The notes under the pieces were generated by a model, which saw only the letters and a program-made list of their open reading frames with translations, was not told where the DNA came from and searched no databases. This document shows positions 42,501 through 47,917 of a stretch of 64,000 nt of DNA, one piece after another. The stretch covers positions 17,951,501 through 18,015,500 of the forward strand of contig NC_088176.1 in assembly GCF_028769735.1 (NCBI RefSeq), written 5' to 3'. Numbering within the stretch: the stretch's first letter is position 1; every line of letters starts with the position of its first letter. The position numbers were made by a program, and so were the translations under genes. The DNA comes from Zonotrichia leucophrys gambelii. Lineage: Eukaryota > Chordata > Aves > Passeriformes > Passerellidae.

Positions 42501-45500
42501 AAATCCCACAGGCTGAAGTGTATAGGATTTGCTGGCATTCCCTAAAGGCTCAAGGGCATGTATTAATTTTCATTCATTACATTCCATTACTGATGTAGGT
42601 GTAGCTTACTATGAGCTCAGTCACACATCTGCACAGAAAACATAAAGATCTAATAAGTAAAGTGCTGGTTACCAAAGGCAGTGGATATTTTATCTGAGTA
42701 AAAGCCGTAGGAACTGATGCAAGTGTTCAAGAACTGTCATATGTATTTCAGTTCTTATAAATGTATAGTGGCAGAATGTGATGATTGAGCATTGTGCAAC
42801 GCACAGAAAATAGGTAGAAGAATAACAAAAACATCGAGGTAACACAAAAATTTAATGAAATGAACTTGCACATTCCTGCTTCTGACTACTCTGCATTCAA
42901 TTCCTCTAAATTTGCTGTGAAGTTCTTCATGACTGTATGATTTGCACTTAATATCATTGGTGCTGTTCTCTATACTTATCACTTATTCCATCACTGAAAA
43001 GTATTCAGTCATTTTTGCACTGTTCATAGTGCAATAGTTACTGCTTGTGTTATCAATCATAAATGCTGACATTTGGCCAACACAGTATTCCAAACATCTA
43101 TAATACAGCAATATACAAAAGGGACTTGTAACGATGGGGTCTGAGGATGAGGGTTGGAAATATCACTTGAAAATGCAGAAATAATATATATTGCAGGGAA
43201 GAGAAAATACAAAGCAAATTGAATTTTTTGCCTAGAAGTTTAGAGAATGATGTACTGATTCTCTTCTGTAACAAGTCTACTTGCCAGCCTTGGGTTATAC
43301 ACAGCAGTAAAATTTGTTGACACTGACACTGTAAAAGCTGTCTGTTGAGGACGGGAACAACATAGATTGACTATTTCTTTTTGATCTAGGCTTTAGAACA
43401 TGTGAAGCCAATAGATGACTGCAGAACTGGCAAAGCACCAGAAAACCAGAATAAAAACAGATACCGAGATATCCTTCCATGTAAGTATGCACAGAAATGA
43501 GAACATACATTTGGTGAACAAAGTCATCAGAGGAACACAAAAAAAAATTCTGGACCCTTGATGTCTTCCTAAACTGCAGCAACAGGACAACACATGCAAA
43601 AATGTGTGTCATCTCTATCTTCAGTGATGCAGTATATATATTCTTAGAGGTTCTTCTCCTTTATAACACCAATATCCAGTGACAACATTCCTATGCAATA
43701 CATGAGAAGCAGCACTGGGTACACTATGTTGGAACACTGGAAAACAATTCTATAGTAATTAGAAGGCTTTTCACAGTGTTACACAAGTACCTCAAGAGAA
43801 ATAGAGCTGCAATGAACCATAGAATTTATCTGTGGGAATTCCTACTTGCAATGGTTAATATTAGTGCTACTAGTCAAATGTGTTCTAAAATCCAGAGGGA
43901 TACTTTTCTGGAGAGACTGAGGTCTCTTCTTTCCTGAGTTCTGGAGATGGTAGAACTCTGTTTCAGTTCCACAACTGAAATAGCATCTTTCTATTTCTGT
44001 ACAGATGATAAGACACGAGTTCCTCTGGGAGAAAAGAATGGCTACATTAATGCAAGTTACATTAGAATGAATGTTGGAGAAGAGGAACACTTTTATATTA
44101 TAACCCAAGGGCCTCTTCCATCCACTATGGCTGATTTCTGGCAAATGGTCTGGGAGAGTGAATCAGATGTGATTGCCATGATGACAAAAGAAGTGGAGCT
44201 AGGGCAAGTCAAATGCCATCGATATTGGCCTGAATCTCCCTATAACTCTAAAGAACTGGCTAATTTCTATCTCAGGCTACACAATTACCAGCCTCTGGAA
44301 TACTTCATAATTAGAAAAATAGAAATTATCAGCAAGCAGGTAAGTTGATTTAATACTTTCATATATGATGAAATTGATTACATAGTTTATGTGAGTAGAT
44401 ACAAGTAGTATTGTCTGCTTCTTCTATAATATGTGCCCAGTATTTTTGGGGGATGTAAAAATCTGAATAACAGGCATGAAATCAGGATTAATGAGGTGCT
44501 TTCTTCTCGCTCATTGCATAAGCAATGGATATAATATTGCATATGTTTGGACAAGGACTTCCAAAAATGAGACCTCTAATAGTCACAGAACTGGTGTGTT
44601 CAGTGTTTTGCAGAATTGTTTACTGTTCTCATCAAATCAGATCCCCACCACAGTGGATTCATATTTGTAATGGTGGTTGAATGGAAAGGGGGAGAAGGTG
44701 GCTTTCATCCTAGAATTTAGGACAAATGATACATTTTTGTTCATGAAAATACACAAACACACATGAAACTGCAAATCTAGCAGCAATTTGTTAGAAACTT
44801 AACAAATACAGAATCCAGGTGGAAGAACACAGAAAACAGGGCAGGTATAAGTCCATCATTCTTGCCTCAATATTAAGCAAAGCTTTGCAAAAATTTCTGC
44901 AGGGCATATTATCTAGTGGCATAATTAAAACATCTGTGCCAGACTAAACTTGGTGCCTTTTCCATCAAGATAACATTTGAGGAAATGCACCTTATGTCAC
45001 TGAGTGTGAAGCATTGTAAAGCATTTGATAGGAGTCTTCCTGAAAGACTCTTAAAATGGCAATATAGAACACCACATGTGATTGTTTCAATGAACATGCT
45101 AAGTTTGCTATGTTTGTACTAAATCAGTAGCAACTACAGAAAGCCACAGGTCTACTTCAGCAGAAATCCAGATTTACATTCAAATTCATCTGATAGTAAA
45201 AATCAAGGTAGTTAGCATTCAGATTTTAACATGGTTTTGTGAACTGCCAACAAGAAGCTTTGACCCAGGAAAATTTAGTTAATATTACCAATAAATGACA
45301 TAACTACATTCTTTCAAGGCAACTGAATAACTTAAGCATCTCATCAAAGTCATGTGAAGTAAATTTCCTAGGCCTGTGTTCCTGAGTGCGTTTCTTGAAA
45401 TCTAAAGAAACATTAATAGAGTCAAGTATGAAAAGCTAAAGAACTGAAGAGTAAAAAAACAATTTTAGGAATGAGGCTGTAGGAAAATTTTAGTGGAATT

Positions 45501-46992
45501 CCTTGAAAATTGGTTTTGGGACTGATAATTCTTATGCTTTCTTGTCTCTCTTTTCCAGACAGAAGAAAAGCGCATTATAAGTCATTTGCAATTTACCACT
45601 TGGCCAGACCACAATACTTCCAAACTGGCCGAGCAGCTTGTAAAATTTATTTGTTACATGAGAAAAGCTCACAGGAGAGGACCTATTATTGCTCACTGCA
45701 GCACTGGCATTGGAAGAAGTGGAGTTTTGCTGTGTGTTGAAATTCTTCTCAGCCATATAGAAAAAGATTTATGTGTAAGTATCAAACAGGTCATTGTTAA
45801 GTATTACAAATTTGGTAGGGATGTCAACGGCATGGTGGGAACATCTTAGAACAGAATAAATCCTCTAAGAATTCACCCTAACAAAACAGAATAAACCCAG
45901 CTTTCATTGTTTTAAACCACAAAGATAGTAACTACAAATATACTGTTTCTAAAAGAGCTGTCACAGCCTCCCTATCTGAATATGCTTAAATTTTTCTTTC
46001 TAATTTGCACATCAACCAAAGTAAAAACAATTCTCTTCTGACAGTTCAACATCAAGCAGATAGTGAGAGATTTGCGAGATCAGCGTTTTGGCATGATCCA
46101 AACTAAGGTAAGTTGTAAATATGCAACTAGATCATTGTTTTTTAAAAAGCCTCAATCCGTGGTACAGCTCCATATGCTATGATAAAGCTGGGGCTTAAAC
46201 TATCATTTTAGTGCTCTCATTGAGGAAAATAACAGCCCTCTAGGCAAGGGGTGTCCAGTTTTAAATATGAAAGTCTGTGTATTACTCAATAAGTGAAATA
46301 AAAGTAAAACAGCAATACAAGACAAATACAACACACCCCCTTTCTTTTTCTAAAACAAGAAGAAAAGGAAGTATCACAGAAACAGGGATTTACTATAAAC
46401 CCTACCCTGCAAAATTATACCCTTTAGTTGAATTCTTGCTATTGATGAGTTATCATCACCAAGTAAACTCTTCTATCCTCAGCTAAACCCACTCCTGAAA
46501 ACATTTTTCACTCAAAAAAAAGAAAATATGCTGCTAACTCACCTTAGAGAAAACACCTGGTGGGAATAAAAACAAGAGAAGACTCAAGTTCTTCCTATAG
46601 GCAAATATTTTAGCACATGCTTTGATAGATTTTCCTTCAGGGTAATGACTGAGCATGAGACTAAAATTAAGCAAATATATAACCTTCACTATCCTTAATG
46701 ACAGTTGAGTACATGCTTAAACTACAGAGTCCCTGTACTTTTACTAGTGATGGAACAAAATGAATAAGGATTCTCTGAAATATGTACGTTTTGTATCCAT
46801 ATGATATAGATGTGATATTATATAACATTTAAACATATAACTTCAGCTAGTCCATCCTTCTTTGTCTAGAATTTATGTTGAATGTAAGCAGGTGTTTCAC
46901 ACTGGTGTCTCCACACACAGGATGAGTATTTATTCTGTTATGAAGTTGTGCTGGAAGTCCTTCAGATCCTGCGAGCCATGGATTCCTACTGA
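370..46992 (+). CDS. FRMPD2/PTPN20: FERM / six-PDZ / tyrosine phosphatase gene, 41 coding exons, 5' incomplete
   Basis: A spliced gene whose 41 exons join in frame for about 1,979 residues (residue 1 = first whole codon, at 372) to TGA at 46990-46992. Domains by residue: FERM about 147-466, PDZ1 588-677, PDZ2 774-858, PDZ3 903-997, PDZ4 1224-1314, PDZ5 1321-1404, PDZ6 1469-1552, PTP about 1741-1979. The order is that of PTPN13, but the PTP domain is closer to PTPN20 (INASYIR, YFIIR, EFMALE and the Cys-Tyr-x-x-VLEVL ending), and FERM-to-PDZ3 spacing fits FRMPD2. Family knowledge: FERM and PDZ domains place such proteins at membranes and junctions, and the PTP removes phosphate from phosphotyrosine. 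The start codon and the expected KIND domain lie upstream. Introns not listed separately show nothing I can support. Whether one transcript covers all exons is inferred from frame continuity only. Confidence 0.88.
502..2847 (+). other. Intron after e1
   Basis: About 2.3 kb of AT-rich intron. No repeat, RNA gene or convincing extra exon seen. Confidence 0.55.
2848..2932 (+). CDS. FRMPD2: Coding exon e2: linker
   Basis: 85 nt between a moderate acceptor (TTTATTTATTGAAG) and a strong donor (AACAG|GTAAGC). It accepts the single leftover base of e1, stays open ([14 protein letters not shown] and so on) and leaves 2 nt. That phase fits exactly the acceptor at 4927 and no other obvious one. The exon lacks its own start codon, so it is supported only by phase, an open frame and splice sites. 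The peptide is hydrophilic with no recognised domain. It could be a cassette exon. Confidence 0.62.
2933..4927 (+). other. Intron e2-e3 with a short CA microsatellite
   Basis: Intron of about 2.0 kb. A short alternating CA run lies at about 4281-4298. Nothing else recognised. The competing acceptor CCCCAG at 4869 is inside this intron. Confidence 0.5.
4928..5078 (+). CDS. FRMPD2: Coding exon e3: linker just before FERM
   Basis: 151 nt. The acceptor is preceded by a long pyrimidine-rich stretch (TTTTCCTCACT... CCCTTGGAG). The donor is AAAAG|GTGAAT. In frame with e2 it reads [17 protein letters not shown] and ends FFHRKEK. An alternative acceptor at 4869 would splice e1 directly here in frame and add a hydrophobic, Cys-rich peptide ([10 protein letters not shown]). 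I judged that less likely. Linker sequence without a recognised domain. Confidence 0.72.
5079..6703 (+). other. Intron e3-e4
   Basis: About 1.6 kb of AT-rich intron with no repeat or further exon recognised. It ends in CTCCTTGCAG at 6703. Confidence 0.55.
6704..6775 (+). CDS. FRMPD2: Coding exon e4: lead-in to FERM
   Basis: Exactly 24 codons, phase 0 at both ends, between CTTGCAG and GTG|GTAAGA. The peptide [20 protein letters not shown] resembles the conserved GPEFV...LQLPGSIV segment just before the FERM domain of PTPN13. Confidence 0.88.
7448..7622 (+). CDS. FRMPD2: Coding exon e5: FERM lobe F1
   Basis: 175 nt, starting phase 0 after TTCTTAG, with donor AAAG|GTAATG. It encodes the ubiquitin-like F1 lobe: strand 1 (LNVILLNGQ), strand 2 ([19 protein letters not shown]) and the following helix, then FGLAYLKG. 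F1 packs in the three-lobed FERM clover that binds membrane lipids or cytoplasmic tails of receptors. Confidence 0.93.
7623..8438 (+). other. Intron e5-e6 with tandem repeat and long antisense ORF
   Basis: An 816-nt intron. Its 5' part carries an exact 23-bp tandem repeat (7692-7737), and a 208-codon open frame runs antisense over 7713-8339. I do not recognise that peptide and treat it as a chance frame. Nothing else seen. Confidence 0.5.
7692..7755. repeat. 23-bp direct tandem repeat, two copies plus a partial third
   Basis: The unit starts AAGAATTCATCAAAGAATC and is identical at 7692-7714 and 7715-7737. A third, degraded copy follows to about 7755. Exact identity suggests recent slippage or duplication. 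It is intronic. Confidence 0.9.
8439..8589 (+). CDS. FRMPD2: Coding exon e6: end of FERM F1, start of F2
   Basis: 151 nt after CATTTCAG, with donor CA|GTAAGT. Contains [20 protein letters not shown] and the basic PKKK turn, then [13 protein letters not shown], a hallmark stretch of the FERM F1-F2 junction in the PTPN13/FRMPD2 family (VNFTLFFRIKFF in relatives). Confidence 0.95.
8686..8824 (+). CDS. FRMPD2: Coding exon e7: FERM F2 (acyl-CoA-binding-like lobe)
   Basis: 139 nt between TATTCCAG and GAG|GTGTGC, ending in phase 0. Contains the characteristic [20 protein letters not shown] segment followed by the [13 protein letters not shown] motif found in almost every FERM F2 lobe. Confidence 0.96.
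9700..9852 (+). CDS. FRMPD2: Coding exon e8: FERM F2
   Basis: 51 codons, phase 0-0, after a run of pyrimidines and CCCCCCAG, with donor AAAG|GTAACT. Includes [16 protein letters not shown] and ends ELEFLK, matching the FERM F2 region of PTPN13 (the ...LP A R ... ELEFLKV pattern). Confidence 0.94.
9853..11182 (+). other. Intron e8-e9
   Basis: About 1.3 kb. A good donor-like site (CTAG|GTGAGT at 11034) lies near its end, but upstream sequence in the required phase hits a stop. I see no real extra exon. Confidence 0.5.
11183..11368 (+). CDS. FRMPD2: Coding exon e9: end of FERM F2, most of F3
   Basis: 62 codons, phase 0-0, after TCTCTAAAG, with donor [24 protein letters not shown] leads into the PH-like F3 lobe ([12 protein letters not shown], then [13 protein letters not shown]), the usual FERM F3 strand pattern with the LRFxW motif. 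Confidence 0.95.
12247..12403 (+). CDS. FRMPD2: Coding exon e10: end of FERM F3
   Basis: 157 nt after T(9)CCTCTTCAG, with donor [28 protein letters not shown] gives the last F3 strands. [15 protein letters not shown] is the C-terminal F3 helix, with the same LLxLCSxQHKF pattern as PTPN13. The FERM domain ends here, about residue 466 of the window product. Confidence 0.95.
13061..13121. repeat. Imperfect 29-bp direct duplication
   Basis: Copies at 13061-13089 and 13093-13121, starting AAGGATAAAAGAAC, with a few mismatches. Located in the e10-e11 intron. Confidence 0.75.
13230..13440 (+). CDS. FRMPD2: Coding exon e11: linker after FERM
   Basis: 211 nt after TTCTCATTTAG, with donor CAG|GTAGGT. 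It carries two stretches conserved with PTPN13: [19 protein letters not shown] and [15 protein letters not shown]. The segment directly follows the FERM domain in this family. Its partner is not known to me. Confidence 0.95.
14277..14380 (+). CDS. FRMPD2: Coding exon e12: linker between FERM and PDZ1
   Basis: 104 nt between CCCTGCAG and CAGTG|GTAAGT. Hydrophilic and rich in Ser and Gln, with no domain. Phase 2 in, phase 1 out, matching both neighbours. Confidence 0.88.
15372..15470 (+). CDS. FRMPD2: Coding exon e13: start of PDZ1
   Basis: 99 nt after TTTCTGCAG, with donor [26 protein letters not shown] forms the first PDZ strand and the start of the carboxylate-binding loop (GFGF, completed by e14). 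Confidence 0.94.
16561..16668 (+). CDS. FRMPD2: Coding exon e14: core of PDZ1
   Basis: 108 nt after TTTTTGCAG, with donor CCAG|GTCATT. Completes the loop (GFVIIGGEN) and gives [16 protein letters not shown], very close to PTPN13 PDZ1. PDZ1 would bind the C-terminus or an internal peptide of a membrane protein. Confidence 0.96.
16788..16904 (+). CDS. FRMPD2: Coding exon e15: end of PDZ1
   Basis: 117 nt after a T-rich tract and TTAAG, with donor [30 protein letters not shown] gives the last strands and helix B. The residue aligned with the class-setting His of helix B in PTPN13 appears to be Phe here, so class I preference is doubtful. Confidence 0.95.
17370..17602 (+). CDS. FRMPD2: Coding exon e16: linker PDZ1-PDZ2
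   Basis: 233 nt after GGCTTTACAG, with donor GAG|GTAACT. Acidic and Ser/Thr-rich, no domain ([15 protein letters not shown]). About 96 residues separate the two PDZ domains, similar to the gap recalled for FRMPD2. Confidence 0.9.
18152..18256 (+). CDS. FRMPD2: Coding exon e17: start of PDZ2, ending at a GC donor
   Basis: 35 codons after [29 protein letters not shown] is the first half of PDZ2. The frame joins e18 correctly only if the exon ends at ACT (18254-18256) and the intron begins GCAAGT, the standard rare GC donor. The nearest GT (18261) would shift the frame. In PTPN13 the same junction (ISVT|GG) is the place of a known five-residue splice insertion. Confidence 0.9.
18539..18578. repeat. 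20-bp tandem duplication
   Basis: GGTCAGGGAGGACTAGAGAA followed directly by a copy with one mismatch. Located in the GC-AG intron of PDZ2. Confidence 0.85.
19213..19306 (+). CDS. FRMPD2: Coding exon e18: core of PDZ2
   Basis: 94 nt after TGTTTTGCAG, with donor [27 protein letters not shown] is almost the same as PTPN13 PDZ2, and [16 protein letters not shown] follows. Confidence 0.96.
19771..19856 (+). CDS. FRMPD2: Coding exon e19: end of PDZ2
   Basis: 86 nt after TTTACCTCAG, with donor [30 protein letters not shown]. The His of ITHKQAV is the helix-B His that selects class I (Ser/Thr-x-hydrophobic) C-termini in PTPN13 PDZ2, so PDZ2 keeps class I specificity. Confidence 0.95.
20050..20197 (+). 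CDS. FRMPD2: Coding exon e20: last strand of PDZ2 and linker to PDZ3
   Basis: 148 nt after CTGTTTTAG, with donor [19 protein letters not shown] is the final PDZ strand. The rest is a short linker. The exon has no ATG of its own and is supported by phase on both sides. Confidence 0.9.
20198..21135 (+). other. Intron e20-e21 with a possible micro-exon
   Basis: About 0.9 kb. A 24-nt open segment at 21018-21041, between TTATTATTAG and ACAG|GTAAAA, would keep frame. Nothing else recognised. Confidence 0.4.
21136..21350 (+). CDS. FRMPD2: Coding exon e21: most of PDZ3
   Basis: 215 nt after TTTGAGCAG, with donor [30 protein letters not shown] holds the GLGF loop. [20 protein letters not shown] is nearly the PTPN13 PDZ3 sequence. 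Confidence 0.96.
22197..22295 (+). CDS. FRMPD2: Coding exon e22: end of PDZ3
   Basis: 33 codons, phase 0-0, between TCTGTTTAG and [29 protein letters not shown] and then [10 protein letters not shown] match the end of PTPN13 PDZ3 and the residues after it. Confidence 0.96.
22296..23203 (+). other. Intron e22-e23
   Basis: About 0.9 kb of AT-rich intron. Nothing recognised. Confidence 0.5.
23204..23568 (+). CDS. FRMPD2: Coding exon e23: long acidic linker after PDZ3
   Basis: 365 nt after TTTTTTAATAG, with donor AAAAG|GTAGGG (phase 2, needed by e24). A stronger-looking donor at 23547 (CCGT|GTGAGT) would break the frame. The peptide is Ser/Thr- and acid-rich ([16 protein letters not shown], then [20 protein letters not shown]) with a few aromatic residues. 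Probably disordered. PTPN13 also has a long disordered linker here. Confidence 0.88.
23569..25971 (+). other. Intron e23-e24
   Basis: About 2.4 kb of strongly AT-rich intron with no repeat or credible extra exon. In mammals the FRMPD2 coding region is thought to end in about this part of the chain, so this is where a split could lie. Confidence 0.5.
25972..26257 (+). CDS. FRMPD2/PTPN20: Coding exon e24: acidic linker before PDZ4
   Basis: 286 nt after TTTTATTTTCCAG, with donor ATTCAG|GTATGT. A Ser/Pro-rich stretch ([14 protein letters not shown]) is followed by a nearly pure acidic run ([20 protein letters not shown]), which may form a single charged helix or bind basic partners. No domain. 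Confidence 0.9.
27145..27303 (+). CDS. FRMPD2/PTPN20: Coding exon e25: first half of PDZ4
   Basis: 53 codons, phase 0-0, after TTTTAACAG, with donor [29 protein letters not shown] has a GYGF loop. [20 protein letters not shown] aligns with PTPN13 PDZ4 (YVHDVIQDPAKSDGRLKPGD). Confidence 0.94.
27946..28120 (+). CDS. FRMPD2/PTPN20: Coding exon e26: end of PDZ4 and start of PDZ5
   Basis: 175 nt after TTGTCATTTAG, with donor [29 protein letters not shown] ends PDZ4. After a 15-20 residue gap, [14 protein letters not shown] starts PDZ5. The close PDZ4-PDZ5 tandem is a PTPN13 feature. Confidence 0.93.
28121..29199 (+). other. Intron e26-e27
   Basis: About 1.1 kb. A small imperfect direct repeat of GGAATGACAG and GATAATCATA lies at 28155-28200. 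Nothing else recognised. Confidence 0.5.
29200..29410 (+). CDS. FRMPD2/PTPN20: Coding exon e27: rest of PDZ5
   Basis: 211 nt after TTATTCTAG, with donor [31 protein letters not shown] and then [12 protein letters not shown] and the ending VQIKATR match PTPN13 PDZ5 (the LVLKATRND ending). The loop is QLGL, and helix B has Leu where class I domains have His. Confidence 0.93.
29411..30578 (+). other. Intron e27-e28
   Basis: About 1.2 kb of unique-looking AT-rich intron. Nothing recognised. Confidence 0.5.
30579..30616 (+). CDS. FRMPD2/PTPN20: Coding micro-exon e28
   Basis: Only 38 nt, between TTCTGCCCCCAG and AAATA|GTAAGT. It encodes [12 protein letters not shown]. The start NGNPVVP is similar to the NDLPVVP that follows PDZ5 in PTPN13, which supports it as a true exon. 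It changes phase from 2 to 1, so skipping it would break the frame. Confidence 0.85.
30617..33116 (+). other. Intron e28-e29 containing a CR1 element
   Basis: Longest intron after e2 (2.5 kb). Apart from the CR1 fragment at 31752-32508 it is unique-looking, AT-rich sequence. Confidence 0.6.
31752..32508 (+). mobile_element. CR1 LINE, 5'-truncated 3' fragment
   Basis: About 0.76 kb in the same orientation as the host gene. Broken reading frames still show the CR1 C-terminal signature ([39 protein letters not shown]). The non-coding tail has CTAGTGAAAGGTGTCCCTGC and ends in ATTCTATGATTCT, the short repeat that terminates CR1 elements. The reverse transcriptase is incomplete and shifted, so it is inactive. 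The copy is moderately diverged. CR1 is the main LINE of birds. Confidence 0.95.
33117..33203 (+). CDS. FRMPD2/PTPN20: Coding exon e29: linker PDZ5-PDZ6
   Basis: 87 nt after TTTGTTTTTAG, with donor [30 protein letters not shown]: polar, no domain. Phases fit e28 and e30. Confidence 0.85.
33544..33601. repeat. Exact 29-bp tandem duplication
   Basis: TGAGTGTTATACTGTAGAGT and nine further bases are repeated exactly at 33544-33572 and 33573-33601. It ends about 37 bp before exon e30, in the zone where a branch point would lie. Confidence 0.93.
33639..33703 (+). CDS. FRMPD2/PTPN20: Coding exon e30: linker before PDZ6
   Basis: 65 nt after CTTTTTCACAG, with donor [29 protein letters not shown]: acidic linker, leaving phase 0 for PDZ6. 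Confidence 0.85.
33704..35124 (+). other. Intron e30-e31
   Basis: About 1.4 kb of AT-rich intron. Nothing recognised. Confidence 0.5.
35125..35286 (+). CDS. FRMPD2/PTPN20: Coding exon e31: first half of PDZ6
   Basis: 54 codons, phase 0-0, between TCTATTGTAG and [29 protein letters not shown] is a clear first PDZ half with an SLGF loop. [20 protein letters not shown] gives the second conserved block. PTPN13 has no PDZ domain at this place, so this is a sixth PDZ. Confidence 0.93.
35287..36125 (+). other. Intron e31-e32
   Basis: 0.84 kb. The first 300 bases are noticeably more GC-rich than the surrounding introns (about 35400-35560), but no element or exon is recognised. Confidence 0.5.
36126..36294 (+). 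CDS. FRMPD2/PTPN20: Coding exon e32: end of PDZ6 and following linker
   Basis: 169 nt after GTATTTTTCAG, with donor [30 protein letters not shown] and TVQLTVCR complete PDZ6. Helix B starts with Arg, not His, so class I binding is unlikely. Then a polar linker. Confidence 0.92.
36295..37565 (+). other. Intron e32-e33
   Basis: About 1.3 kb. Nothing recognised except a T-rich tract before the acceptor. Confidence 0.5.
37566..37642 (+). CDS. FRMPD2/PTPN20: Coding exon e33: linker
   Basis: 77 nt between GGTATTCAG and [32 protein letters not shown]: no domain. Supported by phase and splice sites only. Confidence 0.75.
37643..38894 (+). other. Intron e33-e34
   Basis: About 1.25 kb of AT-rich intron. 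Nothing recognised. Confidence 0.5.
38895..38980 (+). CDS. PTPN20: Coding exon e34: linker
   Basis: 86 nt after GAAATATGCAG (weak tract), with donor [33 protein letters not shown]: polar linker. Phase fits both sides. Confidence 0.78.
39525..39640 (+). CDS. PTPN20: Coding exon e35: linker with a Cys cluster
   Basis: 116 nt after TTGTTTTGCAG, with donor AGAA|GTAATC. Contains CVECESC (Cys-x2-Cys-x2-Cys) followed by an acidic/Ser stretch ([10 protein letters not shown]). The latter recalls the Ser-rich N-terminal part of mammalian PTPN20. No domain assigned. Confidence 0.82.
39641..41537 (+). other. Intron e35-e36
   Basis: About 1.9 kb. It ends in a long T tract (about 41509-41526) before the acceptor. 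No repeat family or exon recognised. Confidence 0.5.
41538..41686 (+). CDS. PTPN20: Coding exon e36: helical lead-in to the phosphatase
   Basis: 149 nt after T(n)GTTGATACATAG, with donor [32 protein letters not shown] and then KEF-M, joined to ALE by the next exon, gives the EFMALE motif of PTPN20. The segment corresponds to the helix before the PTP domain that PTPN13 also has (GLLDQGIPSKEL region). Confidence 0.92.
41687..43389 (+). other. Intron e36-e37
   Basis: About 1.7 kb of AT-rich intron. Nothing recognised. Confidence 0.5.
43390..43480 (+). CDS. PTPN20: Coding exon e37: start of the PTP domain
   Basis: 91 nt after TTTTTGATCTAG, with donor [29 protein letters not shown], then [12 protein letters not shown] across the junction. 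The KNRYRD motif is the phosphotyrosine-recognition loop, with the stacking Tyr and the Asp present. Confidence 0.96.
44005..44339 (+). CDS. PTPN20: Coding exon e38: PTP domain, N-terminal half
   Basis: 335 nt after TATTTCTGTACAG, with donor CAG|GTAAGT. Motifs in order: [50 protein letters not shown] and [10 protein letters not shown]. They match classical PTP motifs M2 to M7, with wording closest to PTPN20. Confidence 0.97.
44340..45558 (+). other. Intron e38-e39
   Basis: About 1.2 kb of AT-rich intron. Nothing recognised. Confidence 0.5.
45559..45774 (+). CDS. PTPN20: Coding exon e39: WPD loop and catalytic P-loop
   Basis: 72 codons, phase 0-0, between CTTTTCCAG and TGT|GTAAGT. Carries the WPD loop (TTWPDHNTS, general acid Asp at 45607-45609) and the signature [13 protein letters not shown] with nucleophile Cys at 45697-45699 and Arg at 45715-45717. 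All catalytic residues are present, so the enzyme should hydrolyse phosphotyrosine. The usual Ala after CysSer is Thr (45703-45705), and the WPD loop has Asn-Thr-Ser where most family members have Gly-Thr-Pro. Confidence 0.97.
46045..46107 (+). CDS. PTPN20: Coding exon e40: PTP domain, Q-loop
   Basis: 21 codons, phase 0-0, after CTTCTGACAG, with donor [29 protein letters not shown]: the QT of the Q-loop (water-activating Gln) is kept. FNI and the R-x-QR-x-GM-x-QT pattern match PTPN20. Confidence 0.96.
46921..46992 (+). CDS. PTPN20: Coding exon e41: C-terminus and stop
   Basis: 72 nt after [34 protein letters not shown] ends the last PTP helix. TGA is at 46990-46992. The protein stops right after the PTP fold, as in PTPN20. 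The second conserved Q-loop Gln is Glu here (QTKDEY). Confidence 0.95.
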   Translation, partial: DEYLFCYEVVLEVLQILRAMDSY

Positions 46993-47917
46993 GTATGATT
47001 CCTATAGTATGACTCTTCCTGTTGCTATTCCACTGGACTCCAGGGACTGCTCTGCAACTACTTTAAAGAGATATCATGCCAGCACAGACAAGTGTTATAA
47101 TATATGCTTTTTTAGATTACAAAGTAATTTAAAAACCTTGCTTAACGTGTCCTGTGCAAGTCATTTATTTCTTGGCTCAAAGTATGCAGAAACAGCCAGC
47201 CAGCACTGCAACACTGCTGTGTCAAACTGCTATGGACAATTTTTGCATTCTGTGTAATAACATATTCATTGTTAGGAATATGTGTTGGGACTGTAGCAAG
47301 GATGTAGCAGCCTTTGGAATTAGCTTTAGTATCCAGAGGGCAACTATAAAGATCTAAGATTCTATTGTTGTTAGGGTAAGATTAGTTGTCCCTCATCTAT
47401 TGTTGTGCACTGTTTACTTCCGGACTGCAAATCAGTGTTTACTCCGCCAGTTATACTTTTGCATGGAAGGACTCAGTTTGGTGACCTTTGGTTGCTTGAA
47501 CAATCTAGACCCATTTCCTGCCCATGAGTTTATACCACTATCACCAGACATCTTAAATCAAGAAATTGACATAAAAAGTAGGATGCCTTTAAACCCTGGT
47601 CCTCTTCAAAGGAAGAGCATTCTAATAATTGGATGGAATATTAATTTTTTCATAGCAATATGAACAGATGTAGATAGCACCAATATTTTCATTCCTCATC
47701 CATAGAAAAAGAAATGCAATACTAAGCCCAGTGAAAAAACTGTGTGTGCGTTGTGGTACACACGAACATTTCATCTTTCCCTAATCCTTTATATTGATTA
47801 ACTATTGTCTCATTCTTACCTAGGATCTGAAATATGGGATGTCCTGCTGGTTTCAGTTGGGGCTGAATCAGATCTTTAAATTAAAGAACTCTCTGTACAG
47901 TTTATTTTTCTTGTAAA
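46993..47917 (+). other. Probable 3' untranslated region
   Basis: Follows the TGA without a good splice donor. It contains no conserved coding frame. The end is set by the poly(A) signal candidate below. Longer forms ending near 48.25-48.5 kb are possible. Confidence 0.5.

Noticed and set aside
370..46992. Assignment to PTPN13 itself
   Set aside because: Domain order fits, but the PTP wording and end match PTPN20 better, there is a sixth PDZ, and PDZ1-3 spacing fits FRMPD2. A tree would settle it.
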